64,000 nt of DNA from Nitrospirota bacterium (GTDB lineage Bacteria; Nitrospirota; Thermodesulfovibrionia; Thermodesulfovibrionales; UBA6898): contig JACRLQ010000012.1 in the NCBI GenBank assembly GCA_016215155.1, forward strand, positions 1 through 64,000, in the 5' to 3' direction. A program made the translations under genes and the position numbers. This document shows, one piece after another, positions 35,618-45,023 of this stretch (positions are counted from its first letter, which is position 1; the number at the start of each line of letters is the position of its first letter). The notes beneath the pieces were generated by a model. That model was not told the origin of the DNA. It was given only the letters and a program-made list of their open reading frames with translations, and searched no databases.

Positions 35618-36370
35618 ATGGAAGACCTTTATAACATAAAACTGCCGGTCTTTGAGGGGCCGATGGACCTTCTCCTTCATCTCATCAAGGAAAACAAGCT
35701 CGATATTTACGATATCCCGATATCGTTCATCACCGGCCAGTACCTGAAATATATAGATATCATGAAGGACCTCGATCTCGAGGTTGCCGGGGACTTTCTT
35801 GTCATGGCCTCGACCCTGATACACATAAAATCGAAGATGCTGCTGCCGGTAGACGAGACATCCGAAGAACAGCAGATGGAGGACCCGAGGCTCGAACTCG
35901 TCCAGAGGCTGCTTGAATATCAGGCGTATAAGGACGCCGCATCGATACTCAAAGAAAGAGAGGACGAGACCCTTAAGGTTTTTGTCAGGGAACCCCTCGA
36001 TGAAGAAGAAGAGGAAAGCGAGCAGGAGCCATACCTGTTTGACGTCAATATCTTTGATCTCCTCGGGGCGTTCAAAAAGATCCTCGACACCGTGCCGCCG
36101 GAGGTGCGGACGATCACAAGGGAGACCCTGACCGTAAAGGACCGGATGTCCGCCATCGTCGAGATGATCGAGAATATCGACAGCCTGAGGTTTGAGGAGG
36201 TCTTCAGGGAGAATATATCGAGGTTCCAGGTGATAGTGACGTTTCTGGCGCTTCTGGAACTCCTCAGACTCGGACTGGTCAGGGCTTACCAGGAGAAGGA
36301 ATTCGGGCTCATCTGGATCATTAACCCGAGCCGGCAGGGGCTGGAGGAAGAAGCCCGAAACCCTGCTTGA
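35618..36370 (+). CDS. scpA: segregation and condensation protein A (kleisin)
   Basis: 250 residues, the normal ScpA size. The N-terminal SMC-contacting region starts YNIKLPVFEGPMDLLLHLIKEN, followed by DIPISFITGQYLKYI and FLVMASTLIHIKSKMLLP, all diagnostic; the C-terminal winged helix ends with the SMC-head-binding segment (VTFLALLELLRLGLVRAYQ). It links SMC and ScpB in chromosome condensation. scpB, usually next, is not here; ileS follows after 33 bases. Confidence 0.96.
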   Translation: MEDLYNIKLPVFEGPMDLLLHLIKENKLDIYDIPISFITGQYLKYIDIMKDLDLEVAGDFLVMASTLIHIKSKMLLPVDETSEEQQMEDPRLELVQRLLEYQAYKDAASILKEREDETLKVFVREPLDEEEEESEQEPYLFDVNIFDLLGAFKKILDTVPPEVRTITRETLTVKDRMSAIVEMIENIDSLRFEEVFRENISRFQVIVTFLALLELLRLGLVRAYQEKEFGLIWIINPSRQGLEEEARNPA

Positions 36371-36403
36371 TTTTGAAAACGACGAGGTGCTAATTTAAAC
36401 GTT

Positions 36404-39226
36404 ATGGCCAAGGATTATAAAGACACTCTTAACCTTCCGCAGACAGATTTTCCGATGAAGGCCAATCTCGCCCTTCGTGAGCCTGAAATGCTCAAACACT
36501 GGGACGATCAGAAGACCTATCAAAAAATGCAGGAGAAAAACCGGGACGCCTCCGGAAAAAAGTTTATACTGCATGACGGCCCTCCCTACGCAAACGGCCA
36601 CATACATATGGGCCACGCGCTCAACAAGGTGCTCAAGGACATAATAGTCAAGTACAAGTCGATGAGGGGTTTTTATTCTCCTTACGTGCCGGGCTGGGAC
36701 TGCCACGGGCTGCCGATTGAACTTCAGGTCGATAAAAACCTCGGTGATAAAAAAGACGGCATCGATATCATCGAAAAAAGAAGGCTGTGCAGGGAATACG
36801 CCCTTGAGTTTGTCGATATCCAGAGGGAAGAGTTCAAAAGGCTCGGGGTCTTCGGCGACTGGGCCGACCCTTACCTGACCCTGAATTTCGGTTACGAGGC
36901 GACCATAGTCCGGGAGTTCAATAAATTTATAACTCAAGGGTACGCGTATAAGGGGAAGAAACCTGTCCACTGGTGCGCCTCCTGCGTCACCGCGCTGGCC
37001 GAGGCCGAGGTCGAATATGCCGACAAGGAGTCTCCGTCCGTTTTTGTCAAGTTCGGACTGGATGAAGAAAATATAGATAAGTTCATGCCTCAACTTAAGG
37101 GCGGAAAAGTATCGGTCGTGATATGGACCACCACCCCCTGGACGCTTCCCGCCAATCTGGCGGTCGCTTTCCATCCTGAACTCATTTATGCGGCGGTTGA
37201 GCATGGAGACGAGGTATTTATCGTGGCCGAAGGCAGGCTGGACGCCCTTAAGTCACGTATAGGCCTCGAAGGAAATGTTCTTTTGAGAATCCCGGGGCAG
37301 GACCTTGAGGGCATGCTGGTGAGACATCCCTTCATCGACAGGACTTCAAGGGCGGTGCTGGGAGATTTTGTATCTTTGGAAGAAGGCACGGGAGTCGTGC
37401 ATATCGCCCCCGGACATGGCGAGGACGACTACAGGGTCGGTCTGAAATACGGCCTGGATATCTATGTCCCGGTCGACGACAAGGGGAAGTTCACACGCCA
37501 TGCCGGCGAGCTCGAAGGCCAGTTTGTATTTAAGGCAAACGTCAGAATTATAGAGGTCCTTAAGGAAAAAAATGCCCTCGTAAGGGAAGAAAAGATCACC
37601 CACTCGTATCCCCATTGCTGGCGCTGCAAGAAGCCGGTCATATTCCGGGCCACCGAGCAGTGGTTTATATCGGTAGAACATAAGGACCTGAGGAAGAAGT
37701 GTCTTGAAGAGATAGGCAGGGTCAGCTGGGTCCCCAGGTGGGGCCGTGAGAGGATATACGGAATGGTGTCGAACAGACCCGACTGGTGTGTGTCGAGGCA
37801 GCGGAGCTGGGGTGTTCCCATAACAATGCTAAGGTGCAAGGAGTGCGAGGCCTTTGTCGATGACGCTCAAGTGCTCGAAAATATAGCTAAGCAGGTCGAT
37901 CAGCTCGGGGCCGACGCCTGGTATATAAAAGGCCCCGTGGAACTGCTGCCCGAAGGTTATAAATGTAAAAAATGCGGACAATCCGGATTCACTAAAGAGA
38001 TGGACATACTGGATGTGTGGTTCGATTCCGGCGTCAGCAATGCCGCGGTCCTCGAAAACGACTCCAGGCTATCCTGGCCCGCGGACCTGTATCTGGAAGG
38101 AAGCGACCAGCACAGGGGATGGTTCCAGAGTTCTCTGCTCGCCTCCGTAGGCACACGGGGTTCGGCCCCTTATCACACCGTGCTTACTCATGGTTTTGTG
38201 GTGGACGGCTCGGGAAAGAAGATGTCCAAGTCTCTTGGAAACGTCATTGCGCCCCAGGAGATCATAAAGGGTTACGGGGCGGAGATACTGAGGATCTGGG
38301 TGTCAGCGGAGGATTACAAGGACGATATACGCATATCCAAGGAGATCTTGAACAGACAGACGGAGGCCTACAGGAAGATCCGCAATACCTGCAGGTTCCT
38401 TCTGGGTAACATCAGTGATTTTGACGGCAGCGATTACAGTGACAGGCTTCAGGAGATCGACCGCTGGGCGATGAACAGTCTCCAGGGCCTCATAAAAAAG
38501 GTGACCAGGGCCTACGAAAGCTTCGACTTCCATGAGGTCTTTCATTCGATACACAATTTCTGCGTCGTCGACATGAGTTCGATATACCTCGATATTCTTA
38601 AGGACAGATTATACACCGCCGGAAAAGACTCGGTCGAGCGGAGGGCGAGCCAGTGGGTGTTGTCGGAGGTCCTCTCGGTTCTGACGAGACTTATGGCCCC
38701 CGTCCTCTCCTTCACCTCGGAAGAGGTCTGGGGACACATAGTAAGAAAACAGTCGGAAGCTGGAAGTTTGAAGCCGGAACAAAACATTCAAATGCCTGAG
38801 TCAGTATTCCTTTCGGCATTTCCGGAGGCGGAGGACAGATTTATGGATACTGAACTTGAGGCCCGCTGGAAGGACCTGCTCGGTATCCGGGACGATGTGA
38901 ACAAGGCCCTTGAGATCAGGAGGGCCGAGAAATTCATAGGCAATCCCCTTGAGGCAAAGTTAACTCTGCATCTTCCGGAAAAATATTTTGCGCTCTGTAC
39001 GGCATACAAGGAATTTCTGCCGACTTTCTTCCTTGTTTCCGAGGTCTCCCTCAGTAAGGAGAAACTGGTCTCCGCCCATGAAGGGAGTACGATAGAAGGC
39101 CTCCAGGTGCTTGTGGAGAGGGCCTCCGGAGACAAATGCCAGAGGTGCTGGAACTGGTCGGTCAAGGTCGGGACATTTGCGGATGAGCCCGAACTCTGCG
39201 ACCGCTGCTACGGCGTTATAAAATAA
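36404..39226 (+). CDS. ileS: isoleucyl-tRNA synthetase
   Basis: 940 residues, full length for the bacterial enzyme. Class I signatures: HIGH box as HIHMGH (66-71) in PYANGHIHMGH and KMSKS at 606-610. The editing domain (CP1, with WTTTPWTLPANLA) removes misactivated Val. The C-terminal zinc site is present (CQRCWNW ... CDRCYGV). It charges tRNA-Ile in the cytoplasm. No T-box leader is visible in the short gap from scpA. Nothing unusual in the catalytic parts. Confidence 0.98.
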   Translation: MAKDYKDTLNLPQTDFPMKANLALREPEMLKHWDDQKTYQKMQEKNRDASGKKFILHDGPPYANGHIHMGHALNKVLKDIIVKYKSMRGFYSPYVPGWDCHGLPIELQVDKNLGDKKDGIDIIEKRRLCREYALEFVDIQREEFKRLGVFGDWADPYLTLNFGYEATIVREFNKFITQGYAYKGKKPVHWCASCVTALAEAEVEYADKESPSVFVKFGLDEENIDKFMPQLKGGKVSVVIWTTTPWTLPANLAVAFHPELIYAAVEHGDEVFIVAEGRLDALKSRIGLEGNVLLRIPGQDLEGMLVRHPFIDRTSRAVLGDFVSLEEGTGVVHIAPGHGEDDYRVGLKYGLDIYVPVDDKGKFTRHAGELEGQFVFKANVRIIEVLKEKNALVREEKITHSYPHCWRCKKPVIFRATEQWFISVEHKDLRKKCLEEIGRVSWVPRWGRERIYGMVSNRPDWCVSRQRSWGVPITMLRCKECEAFVDDAQVLENIAKQVDQLGADAWYIKGPVELLPEGYKCKKCGQSGFTKEMDILDVWFDSGVSNAAVLENDSRLSWPADLYLEGSDQHRGWFQSSLLASVGTRGSAPYHTVLTHGFVVDGSGKKMSKSLGNVIAPQEIIKGYGAEILRIWVSAEDYKDDIRISKEILNRQTEAYRKIRNTCRFLLGNISDFDGSDYSDRLQEIDRWAMNSLQGLIKKVTRAYESFDFHEVFHSIHNFCVVDMSSIYLDILKDRLYTAGKDSVERRASQWVLSEVLSVLTRLMAPVLSFTSEEVWGHIVRKQSEAGSLKPEQNIQMPESVFLSAFPEAEDRFMDTELEARWKDLLGIRDDVNKALEIRRAEKFIGNPLEAKLTLHLPEKYFALCTAYKEFLPTFFLVSEVSLSKEKLVSAHEGSTIEGLQVLVERASGDKCQRCWNWSVKVGTFADEPELCDRCYGVIK

Positions 39227-39518
39227 CAAGATTGGATGCCGCCGGAAACGCAAATGGTAACAGATATGAAATAGCTGCATGGGTGATCTCTCAAACTCGA
39301 ATATTTCCTTAATGCCCGCATTGTCCCCCAATCCCTAGGAGGGGTTATGATTGCCCCCGTCACCGGAGGGCACGTCGGCAAAATTCCTCTTTTCATAAAT
39401 TTTCTCATTACATATAATCAAGCAGGGTTTCAAGGTGCCGTTTTTTTCATTTTAATATTTATGAGTCTTAACGCTAAGGTCTGTAGCGATGCTGACACCA
39501 AAATGATACTATAGAGGC
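39227..39518. other. intergenic region marking the start of the accessory patch
   Basis: 292 bases without a gene. The sequence becomes AT-rich after about 39,400. A TACTAT box just upstream of 39519 may be the promoter of the DUF4258 gene. No clear ileS terminator is seen. Confidence 0.4.
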
Positions 39519-39782
39519 ATGGAAATCCAAATAGATCCACATACTCTTGAGCGGGCTGAAGAACGCGGCACGAATGAAACTGAAATCAAAGACGTGATTC
39601 TTTCCGGTTTCTCAATACCGGCAAAATACAGTCGCATTGGGAAGGCCAAGGTTTACGATTTCGAACAAAACCGGCATAATAAATACTATGAACACAAGAG
39701 GGTTGAGGTATTTTATCTCCTCGAAGGAGATAAAATTATTACTGTGACGGTATATGTTTTCTACGGAAAATGGGAGGTGTAA
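39519..39782 (+). CDS. DUF4258 family small protein (toxin-like)
   Basis: 87 residues. The pattern of DUF4258 is visible: an N-terminal helix with HTLERAEERGTNETEIKDVI, then the strands KVYDFEQNRHNKYYEHKRVEVFYLLEGDKIITVTVYVFYG. Family members are short and often encoded with DUF2283 proteins, as here, in an arrangement resembling toxin-antitoxin modules; toxicity has to my knowledge not been shown for this type and is inference. Codon use and AT content differ from the preceding ileS. Confidence 0.8.
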   Translation: MEIQIDPHTLERAEERGTNETEIKDVILSGFSIPAKYSRIGKAKVYDFEQNRHNKYYEHKRVEVFYLLEGDKIITVTVYVFYGKWEV

Positions 39783-39783
39783 C

Positions 39784-39996
39784 ATGAATATAGCCTACAA
39801 CGATAAAACAGACCTTCTTTATATCAGGCTCGATGATAAAAAGCAGGAAGTTATCAACAGGCGGGTATCAGAAGATATTGTTCTTGATGTCGGGGAAAAC
39901 GACAAAATTATAGGAATAGAAATCCTCGACGCTTCCAGACGCGTTTCACTCGATAAGCTATTGCCTGTTAAATACGAAGTAGCAAAAGCATCCTGA
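39784..39996 (+). CDS. DUF2283 family small protein (antitoxin-like partner)
   Basis: 70 residues from ATG 39784, one base after the previous stop and preceded by GGGAGGTG. DUF2283 signature: YNDKTDLLYIRLDDKK followed by VLDVGENDKIIGIEILDASRRV. Its stop is about 20 bases from the 3' end of a thymidylate-synthase-like gene remnant on the other strand. Forms a probable two-gene unit with the DUF4258 gene. Confidence 0.85.
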   Translation: MNIAYNDKTDLLYIRLDDKKQEVINRRVSEDIVLDVGENDKIIGIEILDASRRVSLDKLLPVKYEVAKAS

Positions 39997-40018
39997 ACAC
40001 GTTTGAAAAGAGAAGAAC

Positions 40019-40140
40019 AGGTCCCGAATGGCGCGAGGGTTTTCAAACTGCCGGTCTCTCCCGCCACATATTTCTTCAGAAGCTCGATGCCGTCCATATT
40101 TGTGAGGCAATCCTGGGAATAGGGCTTCTGCCACTGAACC
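40019..40140 (-). pseudogene. remnant of a thymidylate-synthase-like gene
   Basis: On the minus strand the translation reads TNMDGIELLKKYVAGETG, matching TNLGGIELLKKYVAGETG of the intact gene at 46,764-47,486. DNA identity is high over about 50 bases (GCCGGTCTCTCCCGCCACAT is exact in both). Similarity fades on both sides and no start or full domain exists, so this is a truncated copy in the same orientation as the intact gene 6.7 kb away. Confidence 0.8.
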
Positions 40141-40369
40141 GTAAACTTAACACATCACAGTAAACAATTTATTATTCTCACAGAAATCGAAACAGCAGAG
40201 CGTTCTAATAAATAGTTTGACTTCTTCCTGGAGTCCACATTTTTCCAATCTGATATAATTGTGTTGGATGCAAATGGTATTCTAGTATCGAAATTGCCGG
40301 GCGGGGAGTGCAAGTGGATTTGAGAACGCATCCGTCGCCTTTCTTTACCTAAAAAAGAAGACTAAACGA
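40141..40369. promoter_or_regulatory. AT-rich upstream region with an extended -10 element
   Basis: No gene. An extended -10, TGATATAAT (40251-40259), precedes the broken propeller gene by about 110 bases. TTCTTCCTGGAGTC (40222-40235) also occurs at 44888-44901. Confidence 0.4.
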
Positions 40370-41500
40370 ATGAGCTTCAGACTCGCCCCAACAATCATTT
40401 CTGCCATTATGCAGGTTCTCATCCTCTTGAGCGTTTCTCATGGGGCAGTCGCCCTGTCGCCTGACAAAAGCGACAAGAAAAAATTGCCAGAAGCTATTGT
40501 CGACCCAGCACAGATGATTGGGGTGTTCTATACTGACGACTACTATCCTGACAAAACCTCAACTATAAATGGAGTTTTCTGGTTATACGATTTCTCTACG
40601 GGGAGGCAGGAGAGAATATTTACCTTTCCAATGGAGATTGCAGGCATAAGCCATAAGTTTCAGAATAATCAGATCCTTTTTAATAACGGTGGCGATCTTA
40701 GCCTGCTGAGACTTCCTACCGCTATGCTTACACGCATATCGGAAAAAGTAACGGAGTACGCCTTTTCTCAGAATGGTCTAAGCGTGTACTATGTGACTTG
40801 CAAAGAGGTATGCAAACCCGATCTGACGTGGGAAAAGAATATGTGTGATCTCTATCAGCATTCTATCACGACTGGAGTAACAAAAAAGCTAAAAGCCGAT
40901 ATTAAGGTGGATGTTCTTTTGGGCACAGATGCCACGAACGAGCGCATACTTTTCGCAGTCAGAGATGAAGTATATGCCATACGAACCGGACGCGTTAAGC
41001 GCATATACAAGGCTGGAAGGGGAAAGGAGTCTTGAATCAACTTCACTCTTTCGTCAGACGGAAGAGTGATCATGGTAAGTCGAGAAATGCGACGCGGCGG
41101 CATTTTTGAGGTCGGCATCATCGATATCGCCCGAAAGAAGCACAGCATTCTCGATAAGCGACTCGCTAAACTTGAAGGCTCGAACTTTAGTGACGGTTCG
41201 AAACGAATTCGCGGTTTCCATTTTGATGATAATAAAGCCCAGTATGTATGCTTAACTCTAGATATTGAATCACTCGGCTTTTCAGAAGCAACTGTCCCGC
41301 CCAAAAGCGGATATCCTGTGATCTGGCATCCCGATTATGATTTATTTCTTGTTCGACACGAAGAGTTTATTAATCGTCGCGGGCGAGTAACATATAGTCT
41401 CGTGCCAGAACAGAACCGGCAGTTCAGTTTCACCGTCGATAGCGAGGTGGCTGATGGGAACACGCCTAACTTTGGGTTTGTAGGCTGGTTTAAAAAATGA
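40370..41500 (+). pseudogene. secreted propeller-like protein interrupted by one in-frame stop
   Basis: Two open stretches (40370-41035 and 41066-41500) are in the same frame, separated by a single TGA at 41033-41035. The sequence just after the stop reads naturally on (INFTLSSDGRVIMVSRE), like a TolB/WD40-type blade. The first part has a signal peptide (SAIMQVLILLSVSHGAVA) and blade-like strands. Joined it would be about 376 residues. It is either a nonsense-mutated pseudogene or a sequence error. Selenocysteine is unlikely: no Sec context or family is recognised. Confidence 0.7.
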
Positions 41501-41671
41501 CGAAAATCTGATAACAAAAAGATGTACTTCCTGGAACGTTCTTCTCGGACTTCGCCGCATCCAGTGATTAATTTTCTTTGAAATTGCCATTATCTTTCAT
41601 AAAATATTGTAGAGCATAATATCGATTCTACTGATAAATGGCGCAGGGCAAAGGTGAAGGGAGATCAAAAG

Positions 41672-42031
41672 ATGCCAGATCGAACAAAGTATAAGGTTGA
41701 TGGCAGCAGGCCCTACGGGAAAGGGCAATTAGTTTTGGAGATCGTCAGAAAATACCTCGAACAACATCCTAATGCTCGGTTTGAAGAAGTGCTGAACGCG
41801 TTTCCTGACAAGTTACAGCGATCAGGAAGCCAGTTCGATAATGACGGCCAGTGTGTAATAAAGAGGCTCCGGGATATAGTTCATGAGAGGCGTTATCACA
41901 TGAATGCAGATGATCAACTTCTCATAATGGGAGAGTCAGTTGTTATCTCCAGGGAGTGGAATACCGAAAATATTCAAAACCTTATTTCAAGAGCAAGGGA
42001 ACTGGGATTTGAAATAGAGAGAGTGGCGTAA
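41672..42031 (+). CDS. small protein resembling the DNA-binding module of restriction/McrB-like proteins
   Basis: 119 residues from ATG 41672, preceded by GGGAGA at seven bases; a GTG at 41654 is possible. Y-G-K-G-x-LVLEIVRKYLEQHP, then FEEVLNAFPDKLQ, and a C-terminal EWNTENIQNLISRARELGFEIE recall a winged-helix-like module that I associate with N- or C-terminal parts of restriction or McrB-type proteins; here it stands alone. The recollection is not strong, so treat the function as unknown. AT-rich island gene. Confidence 0.65.
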   Translation: MPDRTKYKVDGSRPYGKGQLVLEIVRKYLEQHPNARFEEVLNAFPDKLQRSGSQFDNDGQCVIKRLRDIVHERRYHMNADDQLLIMGESVVISREWNTENIQNLISRARELGFEIERVA

Positions 42032-42093
42032 TAGGATATCTTGATGCGACACGGCAATAGCCGAGTTTATCCGCAGAGTTGTCTATATGATGC

Positions 42094-43347
42094 CTATCCG
42101 GGGTCTTTCAAATCCTTTGGAAGTTGCCACCAGGCCCCCTTTTTCTTTGAAATCCTGCGTTCAACATTTAAAAAATCTGGGTTGTGGACATCAAAGTCGA
42201 CTTCGCGAGGCGACAGTGTTGGCGCATTCGCTGCCGCTTTCAGATGTTCGGTTAGCTTTGTAGAATCTCCAGAAGGCCTTCGTGGTTTATCGTCCATTAC
42301 GGAACGCCACAACGGCAGGTGGCGATCCCAAAGTCGTGTTGTGAGGAAGGCGCCGTCGGACGGGGGGCCGCTTGCAAAAGAGTCCAGCGACATAATACCC
42401 TTTTCTTTCATTCCCTCGGTTAGGCTGCTGTAATGGAGATTTAGTAATTGGAGGTCCTTTTTTAGATCCCCACCCCAGATGAAATCTTGGTCATCGCGAA
42501 GAAAATAGGGAGCACACCGCTGATGGAGTTTGTCGGAAGATACGAAGACGTGGCAAAATGGCAGATAAAAAAGATAACCGATGTCCACGCGATTGTTCGG
42601 CCGCTCCGGCGAAATGAGGCCGACAGAAATGGCGATCTGAAAGAAGACCTCTACCGTCAGTGCGTATGAAACATAGGGCGCGTATTGAATGAGGGGAGGG
42701 TACCCCATAATGCTCCATCTCTGCAGAATTGTGCTGTGATATCTCTCGGGGATATTCAGGAATGTAAGGGCAAGGTTCATGCGATCGAACGGCCTATCCT
42801 TTTCTCTCGCAACCGTTTTCGCCATCGCGCTGACTTCGCCAAGGGTTTTACAGTGTTTGCCATCAACTCCAATCTGCCGAAATAACTGCGCGATCTTTGC
42901 CAGATCAAGTGCATTGACAGCAATCCTCCAGGCAGCCGCAGACTCTCGCTCGATATCCATGAACTTCCCCTCCTGCCATCGCTGGAAGGCGGCAGCTTCG
43001 GGTGAGCGATCGAAGTTGACCCCAGTTTGTCCATCATGCTTGACCGGCCGACCTGCCGCAAGGTAGATCCGTCCGTCCATACTAATAGTGTCACCCATTA
43101 ACTCCGCGAGACAGAGTTCCATGTGAAATATGTTCGGCGACCCGTGCATTTCAGGGAATTTGGAAGCAATAATCTGCACCTCACGTTCCGGCGTCCGACC
43201 TTCGCGGACTTTTTTTGTGAGATCCCCCAGTGTTTCGACAAAGAAAAGGGGACAGACATTCGAAAGATAGAAGTGGTCGAACCAGACGGACTCATCGACC
43301 GTCAGGGACTGCAGAAAGGATTTGTCGGAGAGAGTAATAGGTCCCAT
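42094..43347 (-). CDS. protein of unknown function
   Basis: 417 residues, no signal peptide or membrane helices. I do not recognise a family. The segment RVDIGYLFYLPFCHVFVSSDKLHQRCAP looks like the acidic pocket of PIN-like nucleases (D...YLPFC..F.S.D), which would suggest an RNase or defence function; this is weak. The C-terminus is polar and basic (NVERRISKKKGAWWQLP). It is transcribed away from the DUF4238 gene's promoter side and has no co-oriented partner nearby except that gene upstream. Confidence 0.7.
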   Translation of the reverse strand: MGPITLSDKSFLQSLTVDESVWFDHFYLSNVCPLFFVETLGDLTKKVREGRTPEREVQIIASKFPEMHGSPNIFHMELCLAELMGDTISMDGRIYLAAGRPVKHDGQTGVNFDRSPEAAAFQRWQEGKFMDIERESAAAWRIAVNALDLAKIAQLFRQIGVDGKHCKTLGEVSAMAKTVAREKDRPFDRMNLALTFLNIPERYHSTILQRWSIMGYPPLIQYAPYVSYALTVEVFFQIAISVGLISPERPNNRVDIGYLFYLPFCHVFVSSDKLHQRCAPYFLRDDQDFIWGGDLKKDLQLLNLHYSSLTEGMKEKGIMSLDSFASGPPSDGAFLTTRLWDRHLPLWRSVMDDKPRRPSGDSTKLTEHLKAAANAPTLSPREVDFDVHNPDFLNVERRISKKKGAWWQLPKDLKDPG

Positions 43348-43532
43348 ATTCGCCTCTGTCTGCTTTTATTTTAATCTATTGTTAGCCATTTATGTCCGCC
43401 GTCCGTTCTACAATAATAGTCAATTCAAGAGAAAAGTAGTCAAAAAATATCACAACAAAATGTCGGTGGTCTAAAAGCAAGGCTGCTTCCTGAAGTCAGC
43501 TACCAGTCGGCATACTCAAATACTAAGCAATA
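43348..43532. other. AT-rich intergenic stretch
   Basis: No gene seen; it contains the likely promoter of the minus-strand gene that starts at 43347 (a TAAAAT-like box on the minus strand about 25 bases upstream). Nothing else recognisable. Confidence 0.35.
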
Positions 43533-43754
43533 CTAGCTGAAATTAGTAGCAACTCCGCCATCAATGGCACAAATCACACACTGATTGAGTGTTTCTTTCG
43601 CCGCGGAGATTCGCCCGCGTAGTTGCCTATCCGATTGCATATGCTCGTTGAGTTCATCTTCGATGGAGGCGAGGGTATGCAGGCTCTTTACGGAAAGGTT
43701 TCCGAGTTCTGCGTGTTGTTTCTGAACGCCTGACATATCCGAGTGCTGATCCAT
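43533..43754 (-). CDS. possible small coiled-coil protein
   Basis: 73 codons on the minus strand, downstream of the DUF4238 gene. The sequence is helix-rich and polar (NLSVKSLHTLASIEDELNEHMQSD) with GGGGGG-AG about 12 bases before the ATG. No family recognised. Could be a chance frame. Confidence 0.3.
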   Translation of the reverse strand: MDQHSDMSGVQKQHAELGNLSVKSLHTLASIEDELNEHMQSDRQLRGRISAAKETLNQCVICAIDGGVATNFS

Positions 43755-43828
43755 TTGTGAAGACTGCTCCCCCCATTATTCTGCGGCCTATCTGAGATGG
43801 CCACGAGAGCGGGACAGGGTTAATTACC

Positions 43829-44743
43829 TTAGTGTGCACAATTGCTTCGGTGTATTTCTGGCGTACCCCAGGGTCGACAACACGATATCGCAAGAACCGC
43901 TTGGGTGGTTATGTAGGGATTCGTCGGACGGTTCCTCGCAACTTCAGAAAATGCGTCATGGACGACTGCAGAATGCTCAGCATCCTGTACAAATAAATTT
44001 GCGCGACAGTTAAGAATCTGATGCTGATTGAAGGATGCAATATCACTTTCGCTGCGCACGTCTGCAATGCCGCGATTTTGTGGGACGCTGTATACGTCGC
44101 CATCATATCCTAGACAGAGCAATTTCGGGGTGAGTGGAAGGAGAACGATAGCGCCGGCGGAATGGAAACCGAATGAGAGCCCCCGGGACCGACTGTCAGT
44201 AATCGACCACTTATTTGTGAGTACGGCAGGATTATCAGAGGTAAAAAAGGGGATTTGCGTTTTGTTCCTAATTAGACAAATTGTCAAATCGTCAATAATA
44301 TGCATTGCGTCAGTAAATGTGTGCATGGCCATAATTACGGCGTCTTTAATGGCCAGACGAAAACTGGAATCTGTAAGTCCTATTACCTCTCTCATAGAGG
44401 TTACCATTTCGACTGATCGTCTTGCAGCGGATTCAGTCCTCAAGTGTTGAAATACCCAGAATAATCGCAATGTAGTTGCGTGTGCACCGGTCAATACATA
44501 GCCGGGCCTAGTGATCTCGCGCAATGCGGCTGCATATGCGCCCTCAAGAGTTTGGATTGCCTTCTCAAGCCCTATATCGTCCCCATAAAAATAGTCTCCG
44601 GAACACTGATTCTTGACTGGTGCAAACGGTATGAATCGCCGTTGATCGATGTTGTATAGGTTGATCGCAGCATTTGCCCCATTGACCGTGAAGGGCCGGA
44701 GATAACACCGGGGCACGAAATGTTGATTCTTGTTAGTTGCCAT
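43829..44743 (-). CDS. DUF4238 family protein
   Basis: About 304 residues from ATG 44743; the frame opens 19 codons earlier but the family start NQHFVPRCYLRPF is at residue 5 here, and a minus-strand TATAAT box (44757-44762) lies within the extension, so the shorter start is preferred. The DUF4238 features are the N-terminal NQHFVPRxYLRxF, a YFYG.D..LEKAIQTLEG helix, and the C-terminal segment with PFFTSDNPAVL. Function unknown; such proteins occur patchily in islands and are often found in accessory or defence regions. The C-terminal tail (SCCRPWGTPEIHRS) looks non-native, so the 3' end may be altered. Confidence 0.85.
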   Translation of the reverse strand: MATNKNQHFVPRCYLRPFTVNGANAAINLYNIDQRRFIPFAPVKNQCSGDYFYGDDIGLEKAIQTLEGAYAAALREITRPGYVLTGAHATTLRLFWVFQHLRTESAARRSVEMVTSMREVIGLTDSSFRLAIKDAVIMAMHTFTDAMHIIDDLTICLIRNKTQIPFFTSDNPAVLTNKWSITDSRSRGLSFGFHSAGAIVLLPLTPKLLCLGYDGDVYSVPQNRGIADVRSESDIASFNQHQILNCRANLFVQDAEHSAVVHDAFSEVARNRPTNPYITTQAVLAISCCRPWGTPEIHRSNCAH

Positions 44744-44810
44744 ACTAGAGAAACGAATTATACCGCATTGGATATAATCTTGGCGATAATTATGCTCCAT
44801 GCTGTTTGAA

Positions 44811-44857
44811 GCACCTTTCCTCTTGAAATTGTAAAGGTTGCTTTTTTTGAAAGGTGC
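44811..44857. repeat. 9-base inverted repeat
   Basis: GCACCTTTC (44811-44819) and GAAAGGTGC (44849-44857), spacer 29 bases with a run of seven Ts before the second arm. Lies upstream of the DUF4238 gene and of the broken IPTL propeller gene. Could be an RNA hairpin or an element end. Confidence 0.35.
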
Positions 44858-45023
44858 GGAGTAGTCGGTGAAGTCGATTCCGTTATGTTCTTCCTGGAGT
44901 CGGCATTGGTCACCGTTCCTCTTGTTGTTCGGACTGCCACCAGAAATAAACAGATTATTATTGACTCTACTGCCGTGGATAGGATATAAATAAATGCCGG
45001 TTTCTCTACAGGCTGGCAGTTAA

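Noticed and set aside
41033-41035. Selenocysteine or other recoding of the TGA in the broken propeller gene
   Set aside because: No known selenoprotein family and no convincing SECIS-like hairpin; mutation or error is simpler.
40222-44901. TTCTTCCTGGAGTC repeated at 40,222 and 44,888 as a regulatory or insertion repeat
   Set aside because: Only 14 bases, flanks do not match, and different distances to the downstream genes; likely chance.
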